64,000 nt of DNA from Micromonospora thermarum (GTDB taxonomy: Bacteria > Actinomycetota > Actinomycetes > Mycobacteriales > Micromonosporaceae), in the NCBI RefSeq assembly GCF_012034245.1, contig NZ_JAATEO010000004.1:124001-188000 (forward strand), written 5' to 3'. Position 1 is the first letter of the stretch. Each line of letters begins with the position of its first letter. The translations under genes were made by a program, and so were the position numbers. A model generated the notes under the pieces. The model was not told where the DNA came from. It ran no database searches and saw only the letters and a list, made by a program, of their open reading frames with translations. Positions 19,261 through 26,955 of the stretch are shown one piece after another.

Positions 19261-19305
19261 AGGATCTTGGCGCGAGCGAGGGGCCGGTCTCGGCGGACTG
19301 CCCGC

Positions 19306-19354
19306 ACGCGCGAAACGCCCACCACGAGTTCGTCGTGGTGGGCGTTTCGCGCGT
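19306..19354. terminator. Perfect 22-bp hairpin
   Basis: Arms 19306-19327 and 19333-19354 are perfect complements (core GAAACGCCCACCACGA) with a 5-base loop. This is exceptionally long and perfect for an intergenic stem and may be a bidirectional terminator or a dispersed palindrome. Confidence 0.7.
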
Positions 19355-19677
19355 ATGACCGGCGGCGGCGGGCGGCACTCACCCCCGTAAGCGGCGCCCA
19401 CTCGCGCCGCCGGTCCAAACAGGTGGCCACCGTCCCCCAACGGTGCTGGTCCACCCGTCCCCCGCACTCCGCTCGTGCACGGATCTGATCGATCCTCCGC
19501 TCCCCCGAACGGAACCGAGCGCAGCGCGGTGCAATAAAGTTAGTTCGCCCGGATTGCGGATTCAACCTGAACCGGCTGTCTCGCCGGTCACAGCACCGGT
19601 GTCCCACCCGGTGTCACCGCCGTCACGGGTCTCCCTTTGGCCAACAGCGCATACCCGTTGTCCATTCCCGCAAACAC

Positions 19678-20907
19678 TCAGGCGTCCTCGCGATCGGGTG
19701 ACTCGGTCCGGAAGAAGTTGCTCTGCCGGCCGTCCCGCATCTGCTCCTGGTAGATCAGGTTCAGCTTCCGCTGGTCGAAGGTCTGGAACCACTCGTTCCA
19801 GCTGATCTCCCGAACCCGGCTGCTCTCCCGGTAACCCGGCATGTTGAACGTCAGCACGCCGGCGCGGCCCTCCCGTTCGGTGCCCGCGATCGTGGCCGGT
19901 CTCGCGTTGCGCTGCTCGGCCCACTGCCGGATGACGTCGTGGTTGCTGGTCACCAGGCTGCGACCGGGCCGCTCGGGCCGGTCGGCCGGCGAGGAGATGA
20001 CCTGCGACGACAGGACCGACCGCGACGTGGTCCGCCCGGTCCGCACCCCCGTACCGCGGCCGGACGGGGCCGCCGTGGCCTTCGTCGCGGGCGCGGGCGC
20101 GGCCTTCGCCGCCGCCGTGATCTTTCTCGCCGGCGCGGCCTTCCTCGCCGCGGCGGCCTTCCTCGCGGGCGCGGCCTTCCTCGCCGCCGCGGCCTTCTTC
20201 GCGGGCGGGGCCTTCTTCGCGGGCGGGGCCTTCTTCGCGGGCGCCGCCTTCTTCGCCGCCGCGGCCTTCTTCGCCGGCGGGGCCTTCCTCGCGGGCGCCG
20301 CCTTCCTCGCCGCCGCGGCCTTCTTCGCCGGCGCGGCCTTCCTCGCCGCCGTGGTCTTCTTCGCGGGCGCCGCCTTCTTCGCCGCCGCCGTCTTCCTCGC
20401 CGCCGCCGTCTTCCTCGCCGCCGCCGTCTTCCTCGCCGGCGCCGCCTTCTTGACCACCGCCGCCTTCTTCGCGGGTGCCGCCTTGCGGGCGGCGGCCTTC
20501 TTCACCGCGGCCTTCTTCGCGGGCGCGGCCTTGTTGGCGGGCGCGGCCTTCGCGCGGGCCGGCGCGGCCTTCGCGGTACGCCCGGCCGCCCGCTTCGTCG
20601 CCGCCGCGCGGCCCGCCGACGCCCTGGTGCCGGCCGCCCGGCCGGCGGGGCCGGTGGTCGTCCGGGCCGCACCGCCGCCGCGCCGTGCCGACCGCATCGC
20701 GTTCGCCAGTGTCTTCACCAGTTCGGGCTTGCGCAGTGCGGAGACGCCGGACACCCCGTGCCGGCGCAACTGCCCGCGGATCTCGTCCACCTTCATCCGA
20801 GAGATCGCGGATTCGGAGATGTCCGGTGTGTTCGGGGTCTGGTTCCCCGCCTGCCGTCCGGTCCGGGTCGCAGTCCCACCACGACCTGAGCTGCTTCGCT
20901 GAGCCAT
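19678..20907 (-). CDS. SAP-like / histone H1-like DNA-binding protein
   Basis: A 409-residue protein with three parts. Residues about 28-70 form a SAP/Rho-N-like helix pair (MKVDEIRGQLRRHGVSGVSA). Residues about 75-290 are a lysine/alanine-rich tail of KAAPAKKA and KTAAARK repeats, like histone H1 and the tails of HbhA or mycobacterial HupB. The last 90 residues are a compact domain with DVIRQWAEQRNARPATIAGT and ISWNEWFQTFDQRKLNLIYQ, a module also seen as small stand-alone proteins. It probably binds and compacts DNA. It lies 80 bases downstream of the YbjN gene, so it may be co-transcribed with mshA. Confidence 0.75.
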   Translation of the reverse strand: MAQRSSSGRGGTATRTGRQAGNQTPNTPDISESAISRMKVDEIRGQLRRHGVSGVSALRKPELVKTLANAMRSARRGGGAARTTTGPAGRAAGTRASAGRAAATKRAAGRTAKAAPARAKAAPANKAAPAKKAAVKKAAARKAAPAKKAAVVKKAAPARKTAAARKTAAARKTAAAKKAAPAKKTTAARKAAPAKKAAAARKAAPARKAPPAKKAAAAKKAAPAKKAPPAKKAPPAKKAAAARKAAPARKAAAARKAAPARKITAAAKAAPAPATKATAAPSGRGTGVRTGRTTSRSVLSSQVISSPADRPERPGRSLVTSNHDVIRQWAEQRNARPATIAGTEREGRAGVLTFNMPGYRESSRVREISWNEWFQTFDQRKLNLIYQEQMRDGRQSNFFRTESPDREDA

Positions 20908-20987
20908 GGGACGCTCACGCTCCTCGACAGTCCGTTCTCGGCACGCGGCGGGTCCCAAGTGCCGCACCGCGCGGTGCGGCATACCCG

Positions 20988-21566
20988 TCAGGACCGGTCC
21001 GAACCTCCGGCGGCCGGGCCGGTACCCGCGGCGGCCGGGTCGGTGCCCGCGACGGCCGGGTCGGTGCCCGCGGCGGAGGGCTCGAAGAGGTGCGCGAACG
21101 CGGCGAGGTTCGCGGTGGATTCGCCGCGCTTGACCCGCCACTCCCATTCCCGGCGGATCGAGGTGCCGAAGCCGATCTCCAGCATGGTGTCGAAGGACTC
21201 GTCGGCGTACGTCAGCACCGCACCGAGCAGTCGGTCCAGTTCGTCGGCGTCGACGCCCGCCGGATTGACCCGGCCGGTCAGGTAGACGTCGCCGACGGCG
21301 TCGATGGAGAAGGAGACCGCGTACATGCGGGCGTTGCGCTGGAGCAGCCACGCCCAGAGCTCCTCGCGGCGCTCGTCCGGCTGCCGCATCACGAACGCCT
21401 CGATCCGCAGGGCGTGCTCGCCGACGATCAGGTTGCAGACCGTCTTGAGCTTGTGGGTGCCCGGCAGGGTGACCGCGTACGAGTTCGGGCCGGTGGACTC
21501 CCACGCCAGGTCCCGCTCGTCGCAGACCGACTCGATCAACGCCCCGAGATCGCTCTTCCCGCTCAT
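20988..21566 (-). CDS. YbjN domain protein
   Basis: A 192-residue protein with a YbjN fold over the first 165 residues (TLPGTHKLKTVCNLIVGEHA, then FVMRQPDERREELWAWLLQR). The last 25 residues are a low-complexity tail of 7-residue AGTDPAA-type repeats from a 21-bp tandem repeat. The start at ATG 21566 omits three residues possible from 21575. It is 45 bases downstream of mshA, as in Mycobacterium (Rv0486-Rv0487). YbjN proteins resemble type III secretion chaperones in fold; the role here is unknown. Confidence 0.85.
   Translation of the reverse strand: MSGKSDLGALIESVCDERDLAWESTGPNSYAVTLPGTHKLKTVCNLIVGEHALRIEAFVMRQPDERREELWAWLLQRNARMYAVSFSIDAVGDVYLTGRVNPAGVDADELDRLLGAVLTYADESFDTMLEIGFGTSIRREWEWRVKRGESTANLAAFAHLFEPSAAGTDPAVAGTDPAAAGTGPAAGGSDRS
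21012..21074. repeat. 21-bp tandem repeat in the YbjN tail
   Basis: About three imperfect 21-bp units (core CGGGTCGGTGCCCGC) encode the AGTDPAV/AGTDPAA/AGTGPAA tail. The frame is preserved, so the copy number could vary without damaging the YbjN domain. Boundaries are approximate. Confidence 0.6.
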
Positions 21567-21611
21567 CGCACCCACTCTACGGTCGCCCCGACCGACCCGC
21601 GCGGCGCCGGT

Positions 21612-22961
21612 TCACCAGGAGCAGGTGGCGAGTTCGGACGTCAGGCGGGCGCGCTGCTCGGACATCGCCTCGCCGTAGACGTCCAGCAGGCCGGCGACCG
21701 TACGGTCCCAGGAGAAGTTGCGGGCGTGCCGTTCCGCGGCCCGGGCCAGCTCCGCCCGGCGGCCCGCGTCCGGCAGCAACTGCGCCAGCGTACGGGCCCA
21801 GTCGACCGGGTCGTGGCTGCCCACGAGGACGCCGCTCACCTGGTCGCGGACGGCGGTGACCAGGCCGCCGACCGCGGCCGCCACGACCGGCGTGCCGCAG
21901 GCCTGTGCCTCCAGCGCCACCAGCCCGAAGCTCTCGTTGTACGACGGGACAGCCACCAGATCGGCGGCCCGGTACAGGGCGGGCAGCGCGTCACCGGTCT
22001 GTGGCGGCAGGAAGCGCACCCGGTCGGTGGCGCCGAGCGAGGCGGCCAGCTCGATCAGCGCGGTCGGCCGGTCGAGCCCGCTGCCGCTGGGGCCGCCGCA
22101 GATCACCACGGTCATCTCAGCGGCGAGCGCCGGATCCCGCTCCCGCAGGGCGGCCACCGCGCGGATCAGCACGTCGGGCGCCTTGAGCGGCTGGATCCGG
22201 CCGACGAACGCCACGACGTACCCGTTGGCGGGCAGGCCGAGCCGGCGGCGGACGGCGCTCCGGACCCGCTCGCGGTCGCCGGCGGCCGGCCGGAAGCGGG
22301 TCAGGTCCACGCCGGGCTCCACCACGGCGACGCGGGTCGGGTCGGCGTCGTACCGGTCGATGAGGTCGCCGGCCTCGACCTTGGTGTTGGCGACCAGGCG
22401 GTCGGCCTCGGCGACGACCTGCTCCTCGCCGATCACGCGGGCCTTGGGCTCCGGCCGGTCCCCGGCCGCGAGCTGCGCGTTCTTCACCTTGGCGAGGGTG
22501 TGCGCGCTGTGCACGAGCGGCACGCCCCAGCGCTCCTTGGCCAGCCAGCCGACCTGGCCGGAGAGCCAGTAGTGCGAGTGGATGAGGTCGTAGTGGCCCG
22601 GTGGGCGGGAGGCCTCGGCGCGCAGCACTCCGGCGGTGAACGCGCAGAGCTGACCGGGCAGTTCCTCCTTGGTCAGCCCCTCCAGTGGGCCGGAGGTGAT
22701 GTGCCGGACGTGGACGCCGGGCACCATCTCGACCACCGGGGGCAGGTCACCGGAGGTGGCCCGGGTGAAGATCTCCACCTCGACGTCCGCCTCGGCGAGC
22801 CGCCGGGCGACCTCGACGATGTAGACGTTCATCCCGCCGGCGTCGCCGGTGCCCGGCTGGTGCAGCGGCGACGTGTGCACGGAGAGCGTCGCGATGCGGC
22901 GGGGCCGCGGCCACGGGCGGGCACCTCGCTGACGACCGACACCGGTGTGCTGTTCCGCCAC
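21612..22961 (-). CDS. mshA: D-inositol-3-phosphate glycosyltransferase MshA
   Basis: A 449-residue GT4 (GT-B fold) enzyme that transfers GlcNAc from UDP-GlcNAc to 1L-myo-inositol-1-phosphate, the first step of mycothiol synthesis. Diagnostic features are [20 protein letters not shown] near residue 22, [29 protein letters not shown], and the donor-site [19 protein letters not shown] with the E-x7-E spacing. It starts at GTG 22961. The adjacent YbjN gene and the nearby gpm/senX3/regX3 match the mycobacterial mshA neighbourhood. Confidence 0.95.
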   Translation of the reverse strand: MAEQHTGVGRQRGARPWPRPRRIATLSVHTSPLHQPGTGDAGGMNVYIVEVARRLAEADVEVEIFTRATSGDLPPVVEMVPGVHVRHITSGPLEGLTKEELPGQLCAFTAGVLRAEASRPPGHYDLIHSHYWLSGQVGWLAKERWGVPLVHSAHTLAKVKNAQLAAGDRPEPKARVIGEEQVVAEADRLVANTKVEAGDLIDRYDADPTRVAVVEPGVDLTRFRPAAGDRERVRSAVRRRLGLPANGYVVAFVGRIQPLKAPDVLIRAVAALRERDPALAAEMTVVICGGPSGSGLDRPTALIELAASLGATDRVRFLPPQTGDALPALYRAADLVAVPSYNESFGLVALEAQACGTPVVAAAVGGLVTAVRDQVSGVLVGSHDPVDWARTLAQLLPDAGRRAELARAAERHARNFSWDRTVAGLLDVYGEAMSEQRARLTSELATCSW

Positions 22962-23132
22962 GTCCCGCTCCTTCTGTCACGGTTGTTGCCGTTCCGCACG
23001 ACCGGCGCTTCTCGGTCAACCTCCACGCCGGATGTCATCTTCCCGATCGGGGATCGGTAATGCCTCCCGGCGGTCCCGGGCGTGACGGACCTCATCACGC
23101 CACCGGTCGCGGCCGGGGGTGAGAATGAGCGG

Positions 23133-23897
23133 ATGACCTCAGTCGCCGTCGTCACCGGAGCCTCCAGCGGGATCGGTGCGGCCACCGCCCGCCGCCTCGC
23201 CGCCGAGGGCTTCCACGTGCTGGCCGCCGCGCGTCGTACCGACCGGCTCGCCGACCTGGTCGCGGAGATCGCGGCCGCCGGGGGCTCGGCCACCGCGGTG
23301 GCCTGCGACGTCACCTCCGACGACTCGGTGGCCGGGCTCGCCGCCGCGGCCGCCGCGGCGCCCGGGCCGGTCACCCTGCTGGTCAACAACGCCGGCGGTG
23401 CGCGGGGCATGGACCCGGTGGAAACCGGCTCGGTCGGCGACTGGCAGTGGATGTACGACGTGAACGTGCTGGGCACCCTGCGGGTCACCCAGGCGCTGCT
23501 GCCCGCCTTGGAGGCCTCCGGCGCCGGCACCATCGTCATCGTGTCGTCGACCGCCGGCTTCACCGTCTACGAGGGCGGGGGCGGCTACACGGCCGCCAAG
23601 CACGCGCAGACCGCCGTCGCCGGCACGCTGCGCCTGGAGTTGTGCGGCCGGCCGGTCCGGGTCGTCGAGATCGACCCCGGGATGGTGAAGACCGACGAGT
23701 TCTCGCTGGTCCGCTTCGACGGGGACGCCGACCGGGCGGCCGCCGTCTACGCCGGGGTCCCCGACCCGCTGGTCGCCGACGACGTGGCCGACTGCGTCGC
23801 CTGGTGCGCGACCCGGCCGCACCACGTCAACGTGGACCGGCTGGTGGTCCGCCCGCTGGCGCAGGCCGCCCAGCACAAGGTGCACCGGGTGGGTTGA
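23133..23897 (+). CDS. SDR family oxidoreductase
   Basis: A 254-residue classical short-chain dehydrogenase. It has the cofactor motif VTGASSGIG (TGxxxGxG) near residue 8, NNAGG near residue 88, the catalytic Ser in IVIVSSTAG and YTAAKH (YxxxK). The residues AARR after the second strand suggest NADP(H). The ATG at 23133 was chosen because the longer GTG version (23082) adds residues not typical of the family. It is divergent from mshA, as Rv0484c is in Mycobacterium. The substrate is unknown. Confidence 0.9.
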   Translation: MTSVAVVTGASSGIGAATARRLAAEGFHVLAAARRTDRLADLVAEIAAAGGSATAVACDVTSDDSVAGLAAAAAAAPGPVTLLVNNAGGARGMDPVETGSVGDWQWMYDVNVLGTLRVTQALLPALEASGAGTIVIVSSTAGFTVYEGGGGYTAAKHAQTAVAGTLRLELCGRPVRVVEIDPGMVKTDEFSLVRFDGDADRAAAVYAGVPDPLVADDVADCVAWCATRPHHVNVDRLVVRPLAQAAQHKVHRVG

Positions 23898-24694
23898 TGG
23901 CAGGGTCGGCGCGGCGACCGCAGGGCGTCGTCACCCGCGGGACGACCAACCCCAACCGGCTGCGCCGGGTGGACAACTGGATCGTCGACGCCTGCGGTGA
24001 CGTCGTACGGGCCGCCGCCGACCCGCTGGTGGTCGACCTCGGCTACGGCGCCACCCCGGTCACGGCCGTCGAACTGCGGGCCCGGCTCGCCGCCGCGGTC
24101 CGCGCCGACGTGCGGGTGGTCGGGCTGGAGATCGATCCGGTACGCGTCGCCGCCGCCCAGCCCGCCGCCGACCCGCCGTGGCTCACGTTCGCCCGGGGCG
24201 GCTTCGAGCTGGCCGGGCTCCGTCCTGCCCTGGTCCGCGCGTTCAACGTGCTGCGCCAGTACGACGAGAGCGAGGTCGCCGGCGCCTGGGCGACGATGAC
24301 CGGGGCGCTCGCCCCGGGCGGCCGGCTGGTCGAGGGGACCTGCGACGAACTGGGCCGGCTCGGCGCGTGGGTGCTGCTCGACGCGGACGGCCCGCGCTCG
24401 CTGACCCTGGCCGCGAAGCTCACCACCCTGGCGAGCCCCGCCCAGTTCGCCGAGCGCCTCCCCAAGGCCCTGATCCACCGCAACGTCGACGGCGAGCCCA
24501 TCCACGCCCTGCTCAAGACGCTGGAGAGCGGCTGGCACTCAGCGGCCCCCTACGCGCCCTACGGCCCCCGCCAACGCTGGCTGCGAACGGTGACCGCCGT
24601 CCGCGAGTCCGGCTGGCCCGTCCTCGCCGACCGTCGTCACGACTGGCGCCACGGCCGGCTCACCCTCCCCTGGCCCGCCGTGGCCCCCCGCTGA
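23897..24694 (+). CDS. Class I SAM-dependent methyltransferase-like protein
   Basis: A 265-residue protein whose ATG overlaps the SDR stop by one base. The N-terminal half has a Rossmann-like start (PLVVDLGYGATPVTAVEL, then VVGLEIDPVRV), typical of SAM-binding motif I and the acidic residue after strand 2. The middle (ALVRAFNVLRQYDESEV) lacks the usual motif IV D/N-PP-Y. The C-terminal third (ERLPKALIHRNVDGEPIH) is specific to a conserved actinobacterial family. The function is not established. Confidence 0.7.
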   Translation: MAGSARRPQGVVTRGTTNPNRLRRVDNWIVDACGDVVRAAADPLVVDLGYGATPVTAVELRARLAAAVRADVRVVGLEIDPVRVAAAQPAADPPWLTFARGGFELAGLRPALVRAFNVLRQYDESEVAGAWATMTGALAPGGRLVEGTCDELGRLGAWVLLDADGPRSLTLAAKLTTLASPAQFAERLPKALIHRNVDGEPIHALLKTLESGWHSAAPYAPYGPRQRWLRTVTAVRESGWPVLADRRHDWRHGRLTLPWPAVAPR

Positions 24695-24706
24695 CGCCCC
24701 CACATC

Positions 24707-24782
24707 CCGCGATCTTGCAGTTTTGGCCCCCGCTATGTCCTTAACGGCGGCTTTCGTCCGGGCAGAAAGTGCAAGATCGCGG
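24707..24782. repeat. Intergenic inverted repeat (GATCTTGCA family)
   Basis: Arms CCGCGATCTTGCA (24707-24719) and TGCAAGATCGCGG (24770-24782) pair perfectly over 13 bases around a 50-base centre that itself contains small dyads and the motif TCCTTAACGGCGG. It lies exactly between convergent genes and probably functions as a terminator-like dispersed element. Confidence 0.65.
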
Positions 24783-24793
24783 CGTCCGGGGGG

Positions 24794-25888
24794 TTACAGG
24801 GTGCAGTTGACCAGGACGGGTTCGGGGTGGAGGGTTACGCCGAAGCGGGACTCCACGCCGGCGCGGATCTCGCGGGCCAGGGCCACCAGGTCCTCCGTGC
24901 GGGCGGTGCCGCTGCGGTGGGTGAGGGCCAGGGTGTGCTTCGAGGAGATGGCGACGACGCCCTCGGGGCCCGGGTGGCCCTTGCCGAAGCCGGCCTTGTC
25001 GATCAGCCACGCCGCGCTGACCTTCACCGTGTCCCCCGCGCCGGGCCAGGACGGCGGCTCACCGACGTCGGCGGCCCGCTCCCGCAGGCGCTCGTACGCG
25101 GCCCGGTCGAGCACCGGGTTGGTGAAGAACGACCCGACCGACCAGGTGTCCGGATCGGCGGCGTCGAGCACCATGCCCTTGCCGGCGCGCAACCGCAGCA
25201 CGGTGGTACGCGCGTCGGCCAGCGGCACCCGGTCACCCACCTCGACGCCGAGCGCCCGGGCCAGTTCCGCGTACCGGACCGGGCCGGACAGCGGCGACCG
25301 CGCGAGCCGGAAGTCGACCGACAGCACCACCCAGCGGTCGCTGTACTTGAAGATGCTGGACCGGTACATGAAGCCGCAGTCGGCGGCGGCGATCCGGTCG
25401 GTGGTGCCGGCGACCCGGTCGTAGACCTGCACGCCGGTGATGGTCTCGGCGACCTCCTGCCCGTACGCCCCGACGTTCTGGATGGGGGTGGCGCCGGTGG
25501 AGCCGGGGATCCCGGAGAGGCACTCGAGGCCGGACCAGCCGTTGGCCACCGTGGTGGCGACGAACTCGTCCCACGGCTCGCCGGCCTCGACGCGTACGGT
25601 GACCGTGTCGGCGTCCTCCGCGACGACCTGGACGCCCCGGGAGCGGACCAGCACCACGGTCCCGGGGAAGCCGGCGTCTCCGATCACCACGTTGCTGCCG
25701 CCGGCGAGGATCAGGGTCTTCTCGCCCCGCTCACCCGCCTCCCGTACGGCGCGGATGATCTCGTCGGCGGTGGTGGCCGTGACCACGCGGGTGGCCACGC
25801 CGCCCAGACGCAGTGTCGTGTACGGCGCCAGATGGAACCCGGCGTCCCGTTCGGCCCCGATTGTCGGCTGGGTATGGACGTCTGACAC
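24794..25888 (-). CDS. murB: UDP-N-acetylmuramate dehydrogenase MurB
   Basis: A 364-residue FAD enzyme reducing UDP-GlcNAc-enolpyruvate to UDP-MurNAc for peptidoglycan synthesis. It shows APYTTLRLGGVA, the FAD-binding LAGGSNVVIGDAGFPGTVV, GIPGSTGATPIQNVGAYGQEV and the catalytic Ser in SVGSFFTNPV, so it is type I (with the YRSSIF loop). The GTG at 25888 is used; a GTG three codons upstream is possible. It converges with the methyltransferase gene and is divergent from the MDMPI gene. Confidence 0.95.
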   Translation of the reverse strand: MSDVHTQPTIGAERDAGFHLAPYTTLRLGGVATRVVTATTADEIIRAVREAGERGEKTLILAGGSNVVIGDAGFPGTVVLVRSRGVQVVAEDADTVTVRVEAGEPWDEFVATTVANGWSGLECLSGIPGSTGATPIQNVGAYGQEVAETITGVQVYDRVAGTTDRIAAADCGFMYRSSIFKYSDRWVVLSVDFRLARSPLSGPVRYAELARALGVEVGDRVPLADARTTVLRLRAGKGMVLDAADPDTWSVGSFFTNPVLDRAAYERLRERAADVGEPPSWPGAGDTVKVSAAWLIDKAGFGKGHPGPEGVVAISSKHTLALTHRSGTARTEDLVALAREIRAGVESRFGVTLHPEPVLVNCTL

Positions 25889-25958
25889 GCCCTTCACCCT
25901 AGGCTGAGGGGTAGCCGCGGCACCCACTGGTGGCCGGGTCACCCCCGGGAGGATGGCG

Positions 25959-26717
25959 ATGAGCAGACTGCACGGCACGAAGGACTTCTGGATCGGGGCA
26001 CTCCGGGCGGAGGGCGCGGCGTTCGCCGCGGCGGTTGCCGAGGCACCGCCGGAGACGCCGGTGCTGTCCTGCCCCGGCTGGACGGTGGCCGACCTGACAC
26101 TGCACCTCGCCGGGATCTACCGCTGGGTGCACGGCGTCGCCGGGACGCCCGCCACCACCGCACCGTCCGGCCGCCCCCAGCCGGCCGAGCCGGGTCCGGG
26201 CGAGACCCCGCTGCAGGTCTGGCAGCAGGCGTACGACCAGCTCATGGCCCGTTTCGACACGCTCGACCCGGAGGCGCCGGCGTGGAACTGGGCGCCCCAG
26301 CCAAAGAAGGCCGGGTTCTGGCCGCGCCGGATGGCGCACGAGACGGCGGTGCACCGCTGGGACGCCCAGCTCGCCATCGCCGCCGGTGAGCCCATCGAGG
26401 CGAAGCTCGCGGCCGACGGGGTGAGCGAGGTGCTGGACACCTGGCTGCCCGCCGGGCGCCGCCGGCCGGGCGGGCCGTGGCACGGGGTGGTGCACCTGTC
26501 GGCTCCCGACACGGCGCAGGAGTGGTTCCTGCGGCTGCGCGGCGAGGGCGTCGCCCTGCTGGACACCGCGACCATCTTCCACGACGACCACCACGCTCGC
26601 GTCCAGGTCGTCGGCACGGCCAGTGACCTGCTGCTGGCGCTCTGGGGTCGGGTCAGCTTCGACACCCTGACCGCCACCGGCGACCGGAACCTCCTGGGCG
26701 GCCTCCGCGTCGGCTGA
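25959..26717 (+). CDS. Maleylpyruvate isomerase family mycothiol-dependent enzyme
   Basis: A 252-residue DinB/MDMPI-fold protein. The N-terminal helical domain holds VLSCPGWTVADLTLHLAGIY (first metal-binding His), and RRMAHETAVHRWDAQLA provides the second and third His ligands of the metal site. Such enzymes use mycothiol as a cofactor or cosubstrate. The start at ATG 25959 has GGGAGG six bases upstream; an ATG two codons earlier abuts that site and is less likely. Being in a genome with mshA nearby fits a thiol-transferase role. Confidence 0.85.
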   Translation: MSRLHGTKDFWIGALRAEGAAFAAAVAEAPPETPVLSCPGWTVADLTLHLAGIYRWVHGVAGTPATTAPSGRPQPAEPGPGETPLQVWQQAYDQLMARFDTLDPEAPAWNWAPQPKKAGFWPRRMAHETAVHRWDAQLAIAAGEPIEAKLAADGVSEVLDTWLPAGRRRPGGPWHGVVHLSAPDTAQEWFLRLRGEGVALLDTATIFHDDHHARVQVVGTASDLLLALWGRVSFDTLTATGDRNLLGGLRVG

Positions 26718-26771
26718 CCCACCGCCCCACACCCCGCCGGCCGCGCCCCGACCCAGGGACGCGCGCTTCCC

Positions 26772-26811
26772 CGAAAGAGTGGCTGTCCGCGCCGGATCAG
26801 CCACTCTTTCG
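26772..26811. terminator. 14-bp hairpin after the MDMPI gene
   Basis: Arms CGAAAGAGTGGCTG (26772-26785) and CAGCCACTCTTTCG (26798-26811) pair perfectly around a 12-base loop. It shares AAAGAGTGGC with the repeat at 19196-19260. It probably insulates the downstream sugar operon. Confidence 0.65.
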
Positions 26812-26848
26812 CGTGAGCGGCCTCTTCCAGGCGGTCGGCGGGGAACCG

Positions 26849-26912
26849 AGAGAGCGCTCTCTTGACAGCCGGCACGGCGGCAGGCGAGGCTCTGAGAGAG
26901 CGCTCTCTCAGA
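26849..26912 (+). promoter_or_regulatory. Promoter with two LacI-type operators
   Basis: Operator 1 is a 14-bp palindrome with core AGAGAGCGCTCTCT (26849-26862). Operator 2 is a 22-bp perfect palindrome (26891-26912) with the same core flanked by TCTG and CAGA. Between them lie a -35 TTGACA (26862-26867) and a -10-like GAGGCT (26886-26891), 18 bases apart. The CG-centred GAGCGCTC core matches CebR/CelR-type LacI operators. The LacI gene at 31635 is the obvious candidate repressor. Confidence 0.8.
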
Positions 26913-26955
26913 TTCAACCCACCACCACCCACCCGACCTGAGAGGGGTCCGAGAC

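Larger units (their letters stand above)
19165..19677. other. 513-bp intergenic region with large hairpins, no gene
   Basis: This stretch lies between the convergent second MFS gene and the SAP/H1-like gene. It holds two strong inverted repeats listed separately. The remainder (19355-19677) has only short out-of-frame ORFs; around 19530-19560 the sequence becomes less GC-rich (GCAATAAAGTTAGTT). I see no convincing coding signal. Confidence 0.6.

Noticed and set aside
20130..20540. Regular short repeats that might be a CRISPR-like array
   Set aside because: They are codon-level repeats of the Lys/Ala tail of the H1-like protein, without constant repeats and unique spacers.
20475..23060. Plus-strand ORF of 861 codons
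   Set aside because: It runs antisense through the H1-like, YbjN and mshA genes and is compositionally a shadow of them.
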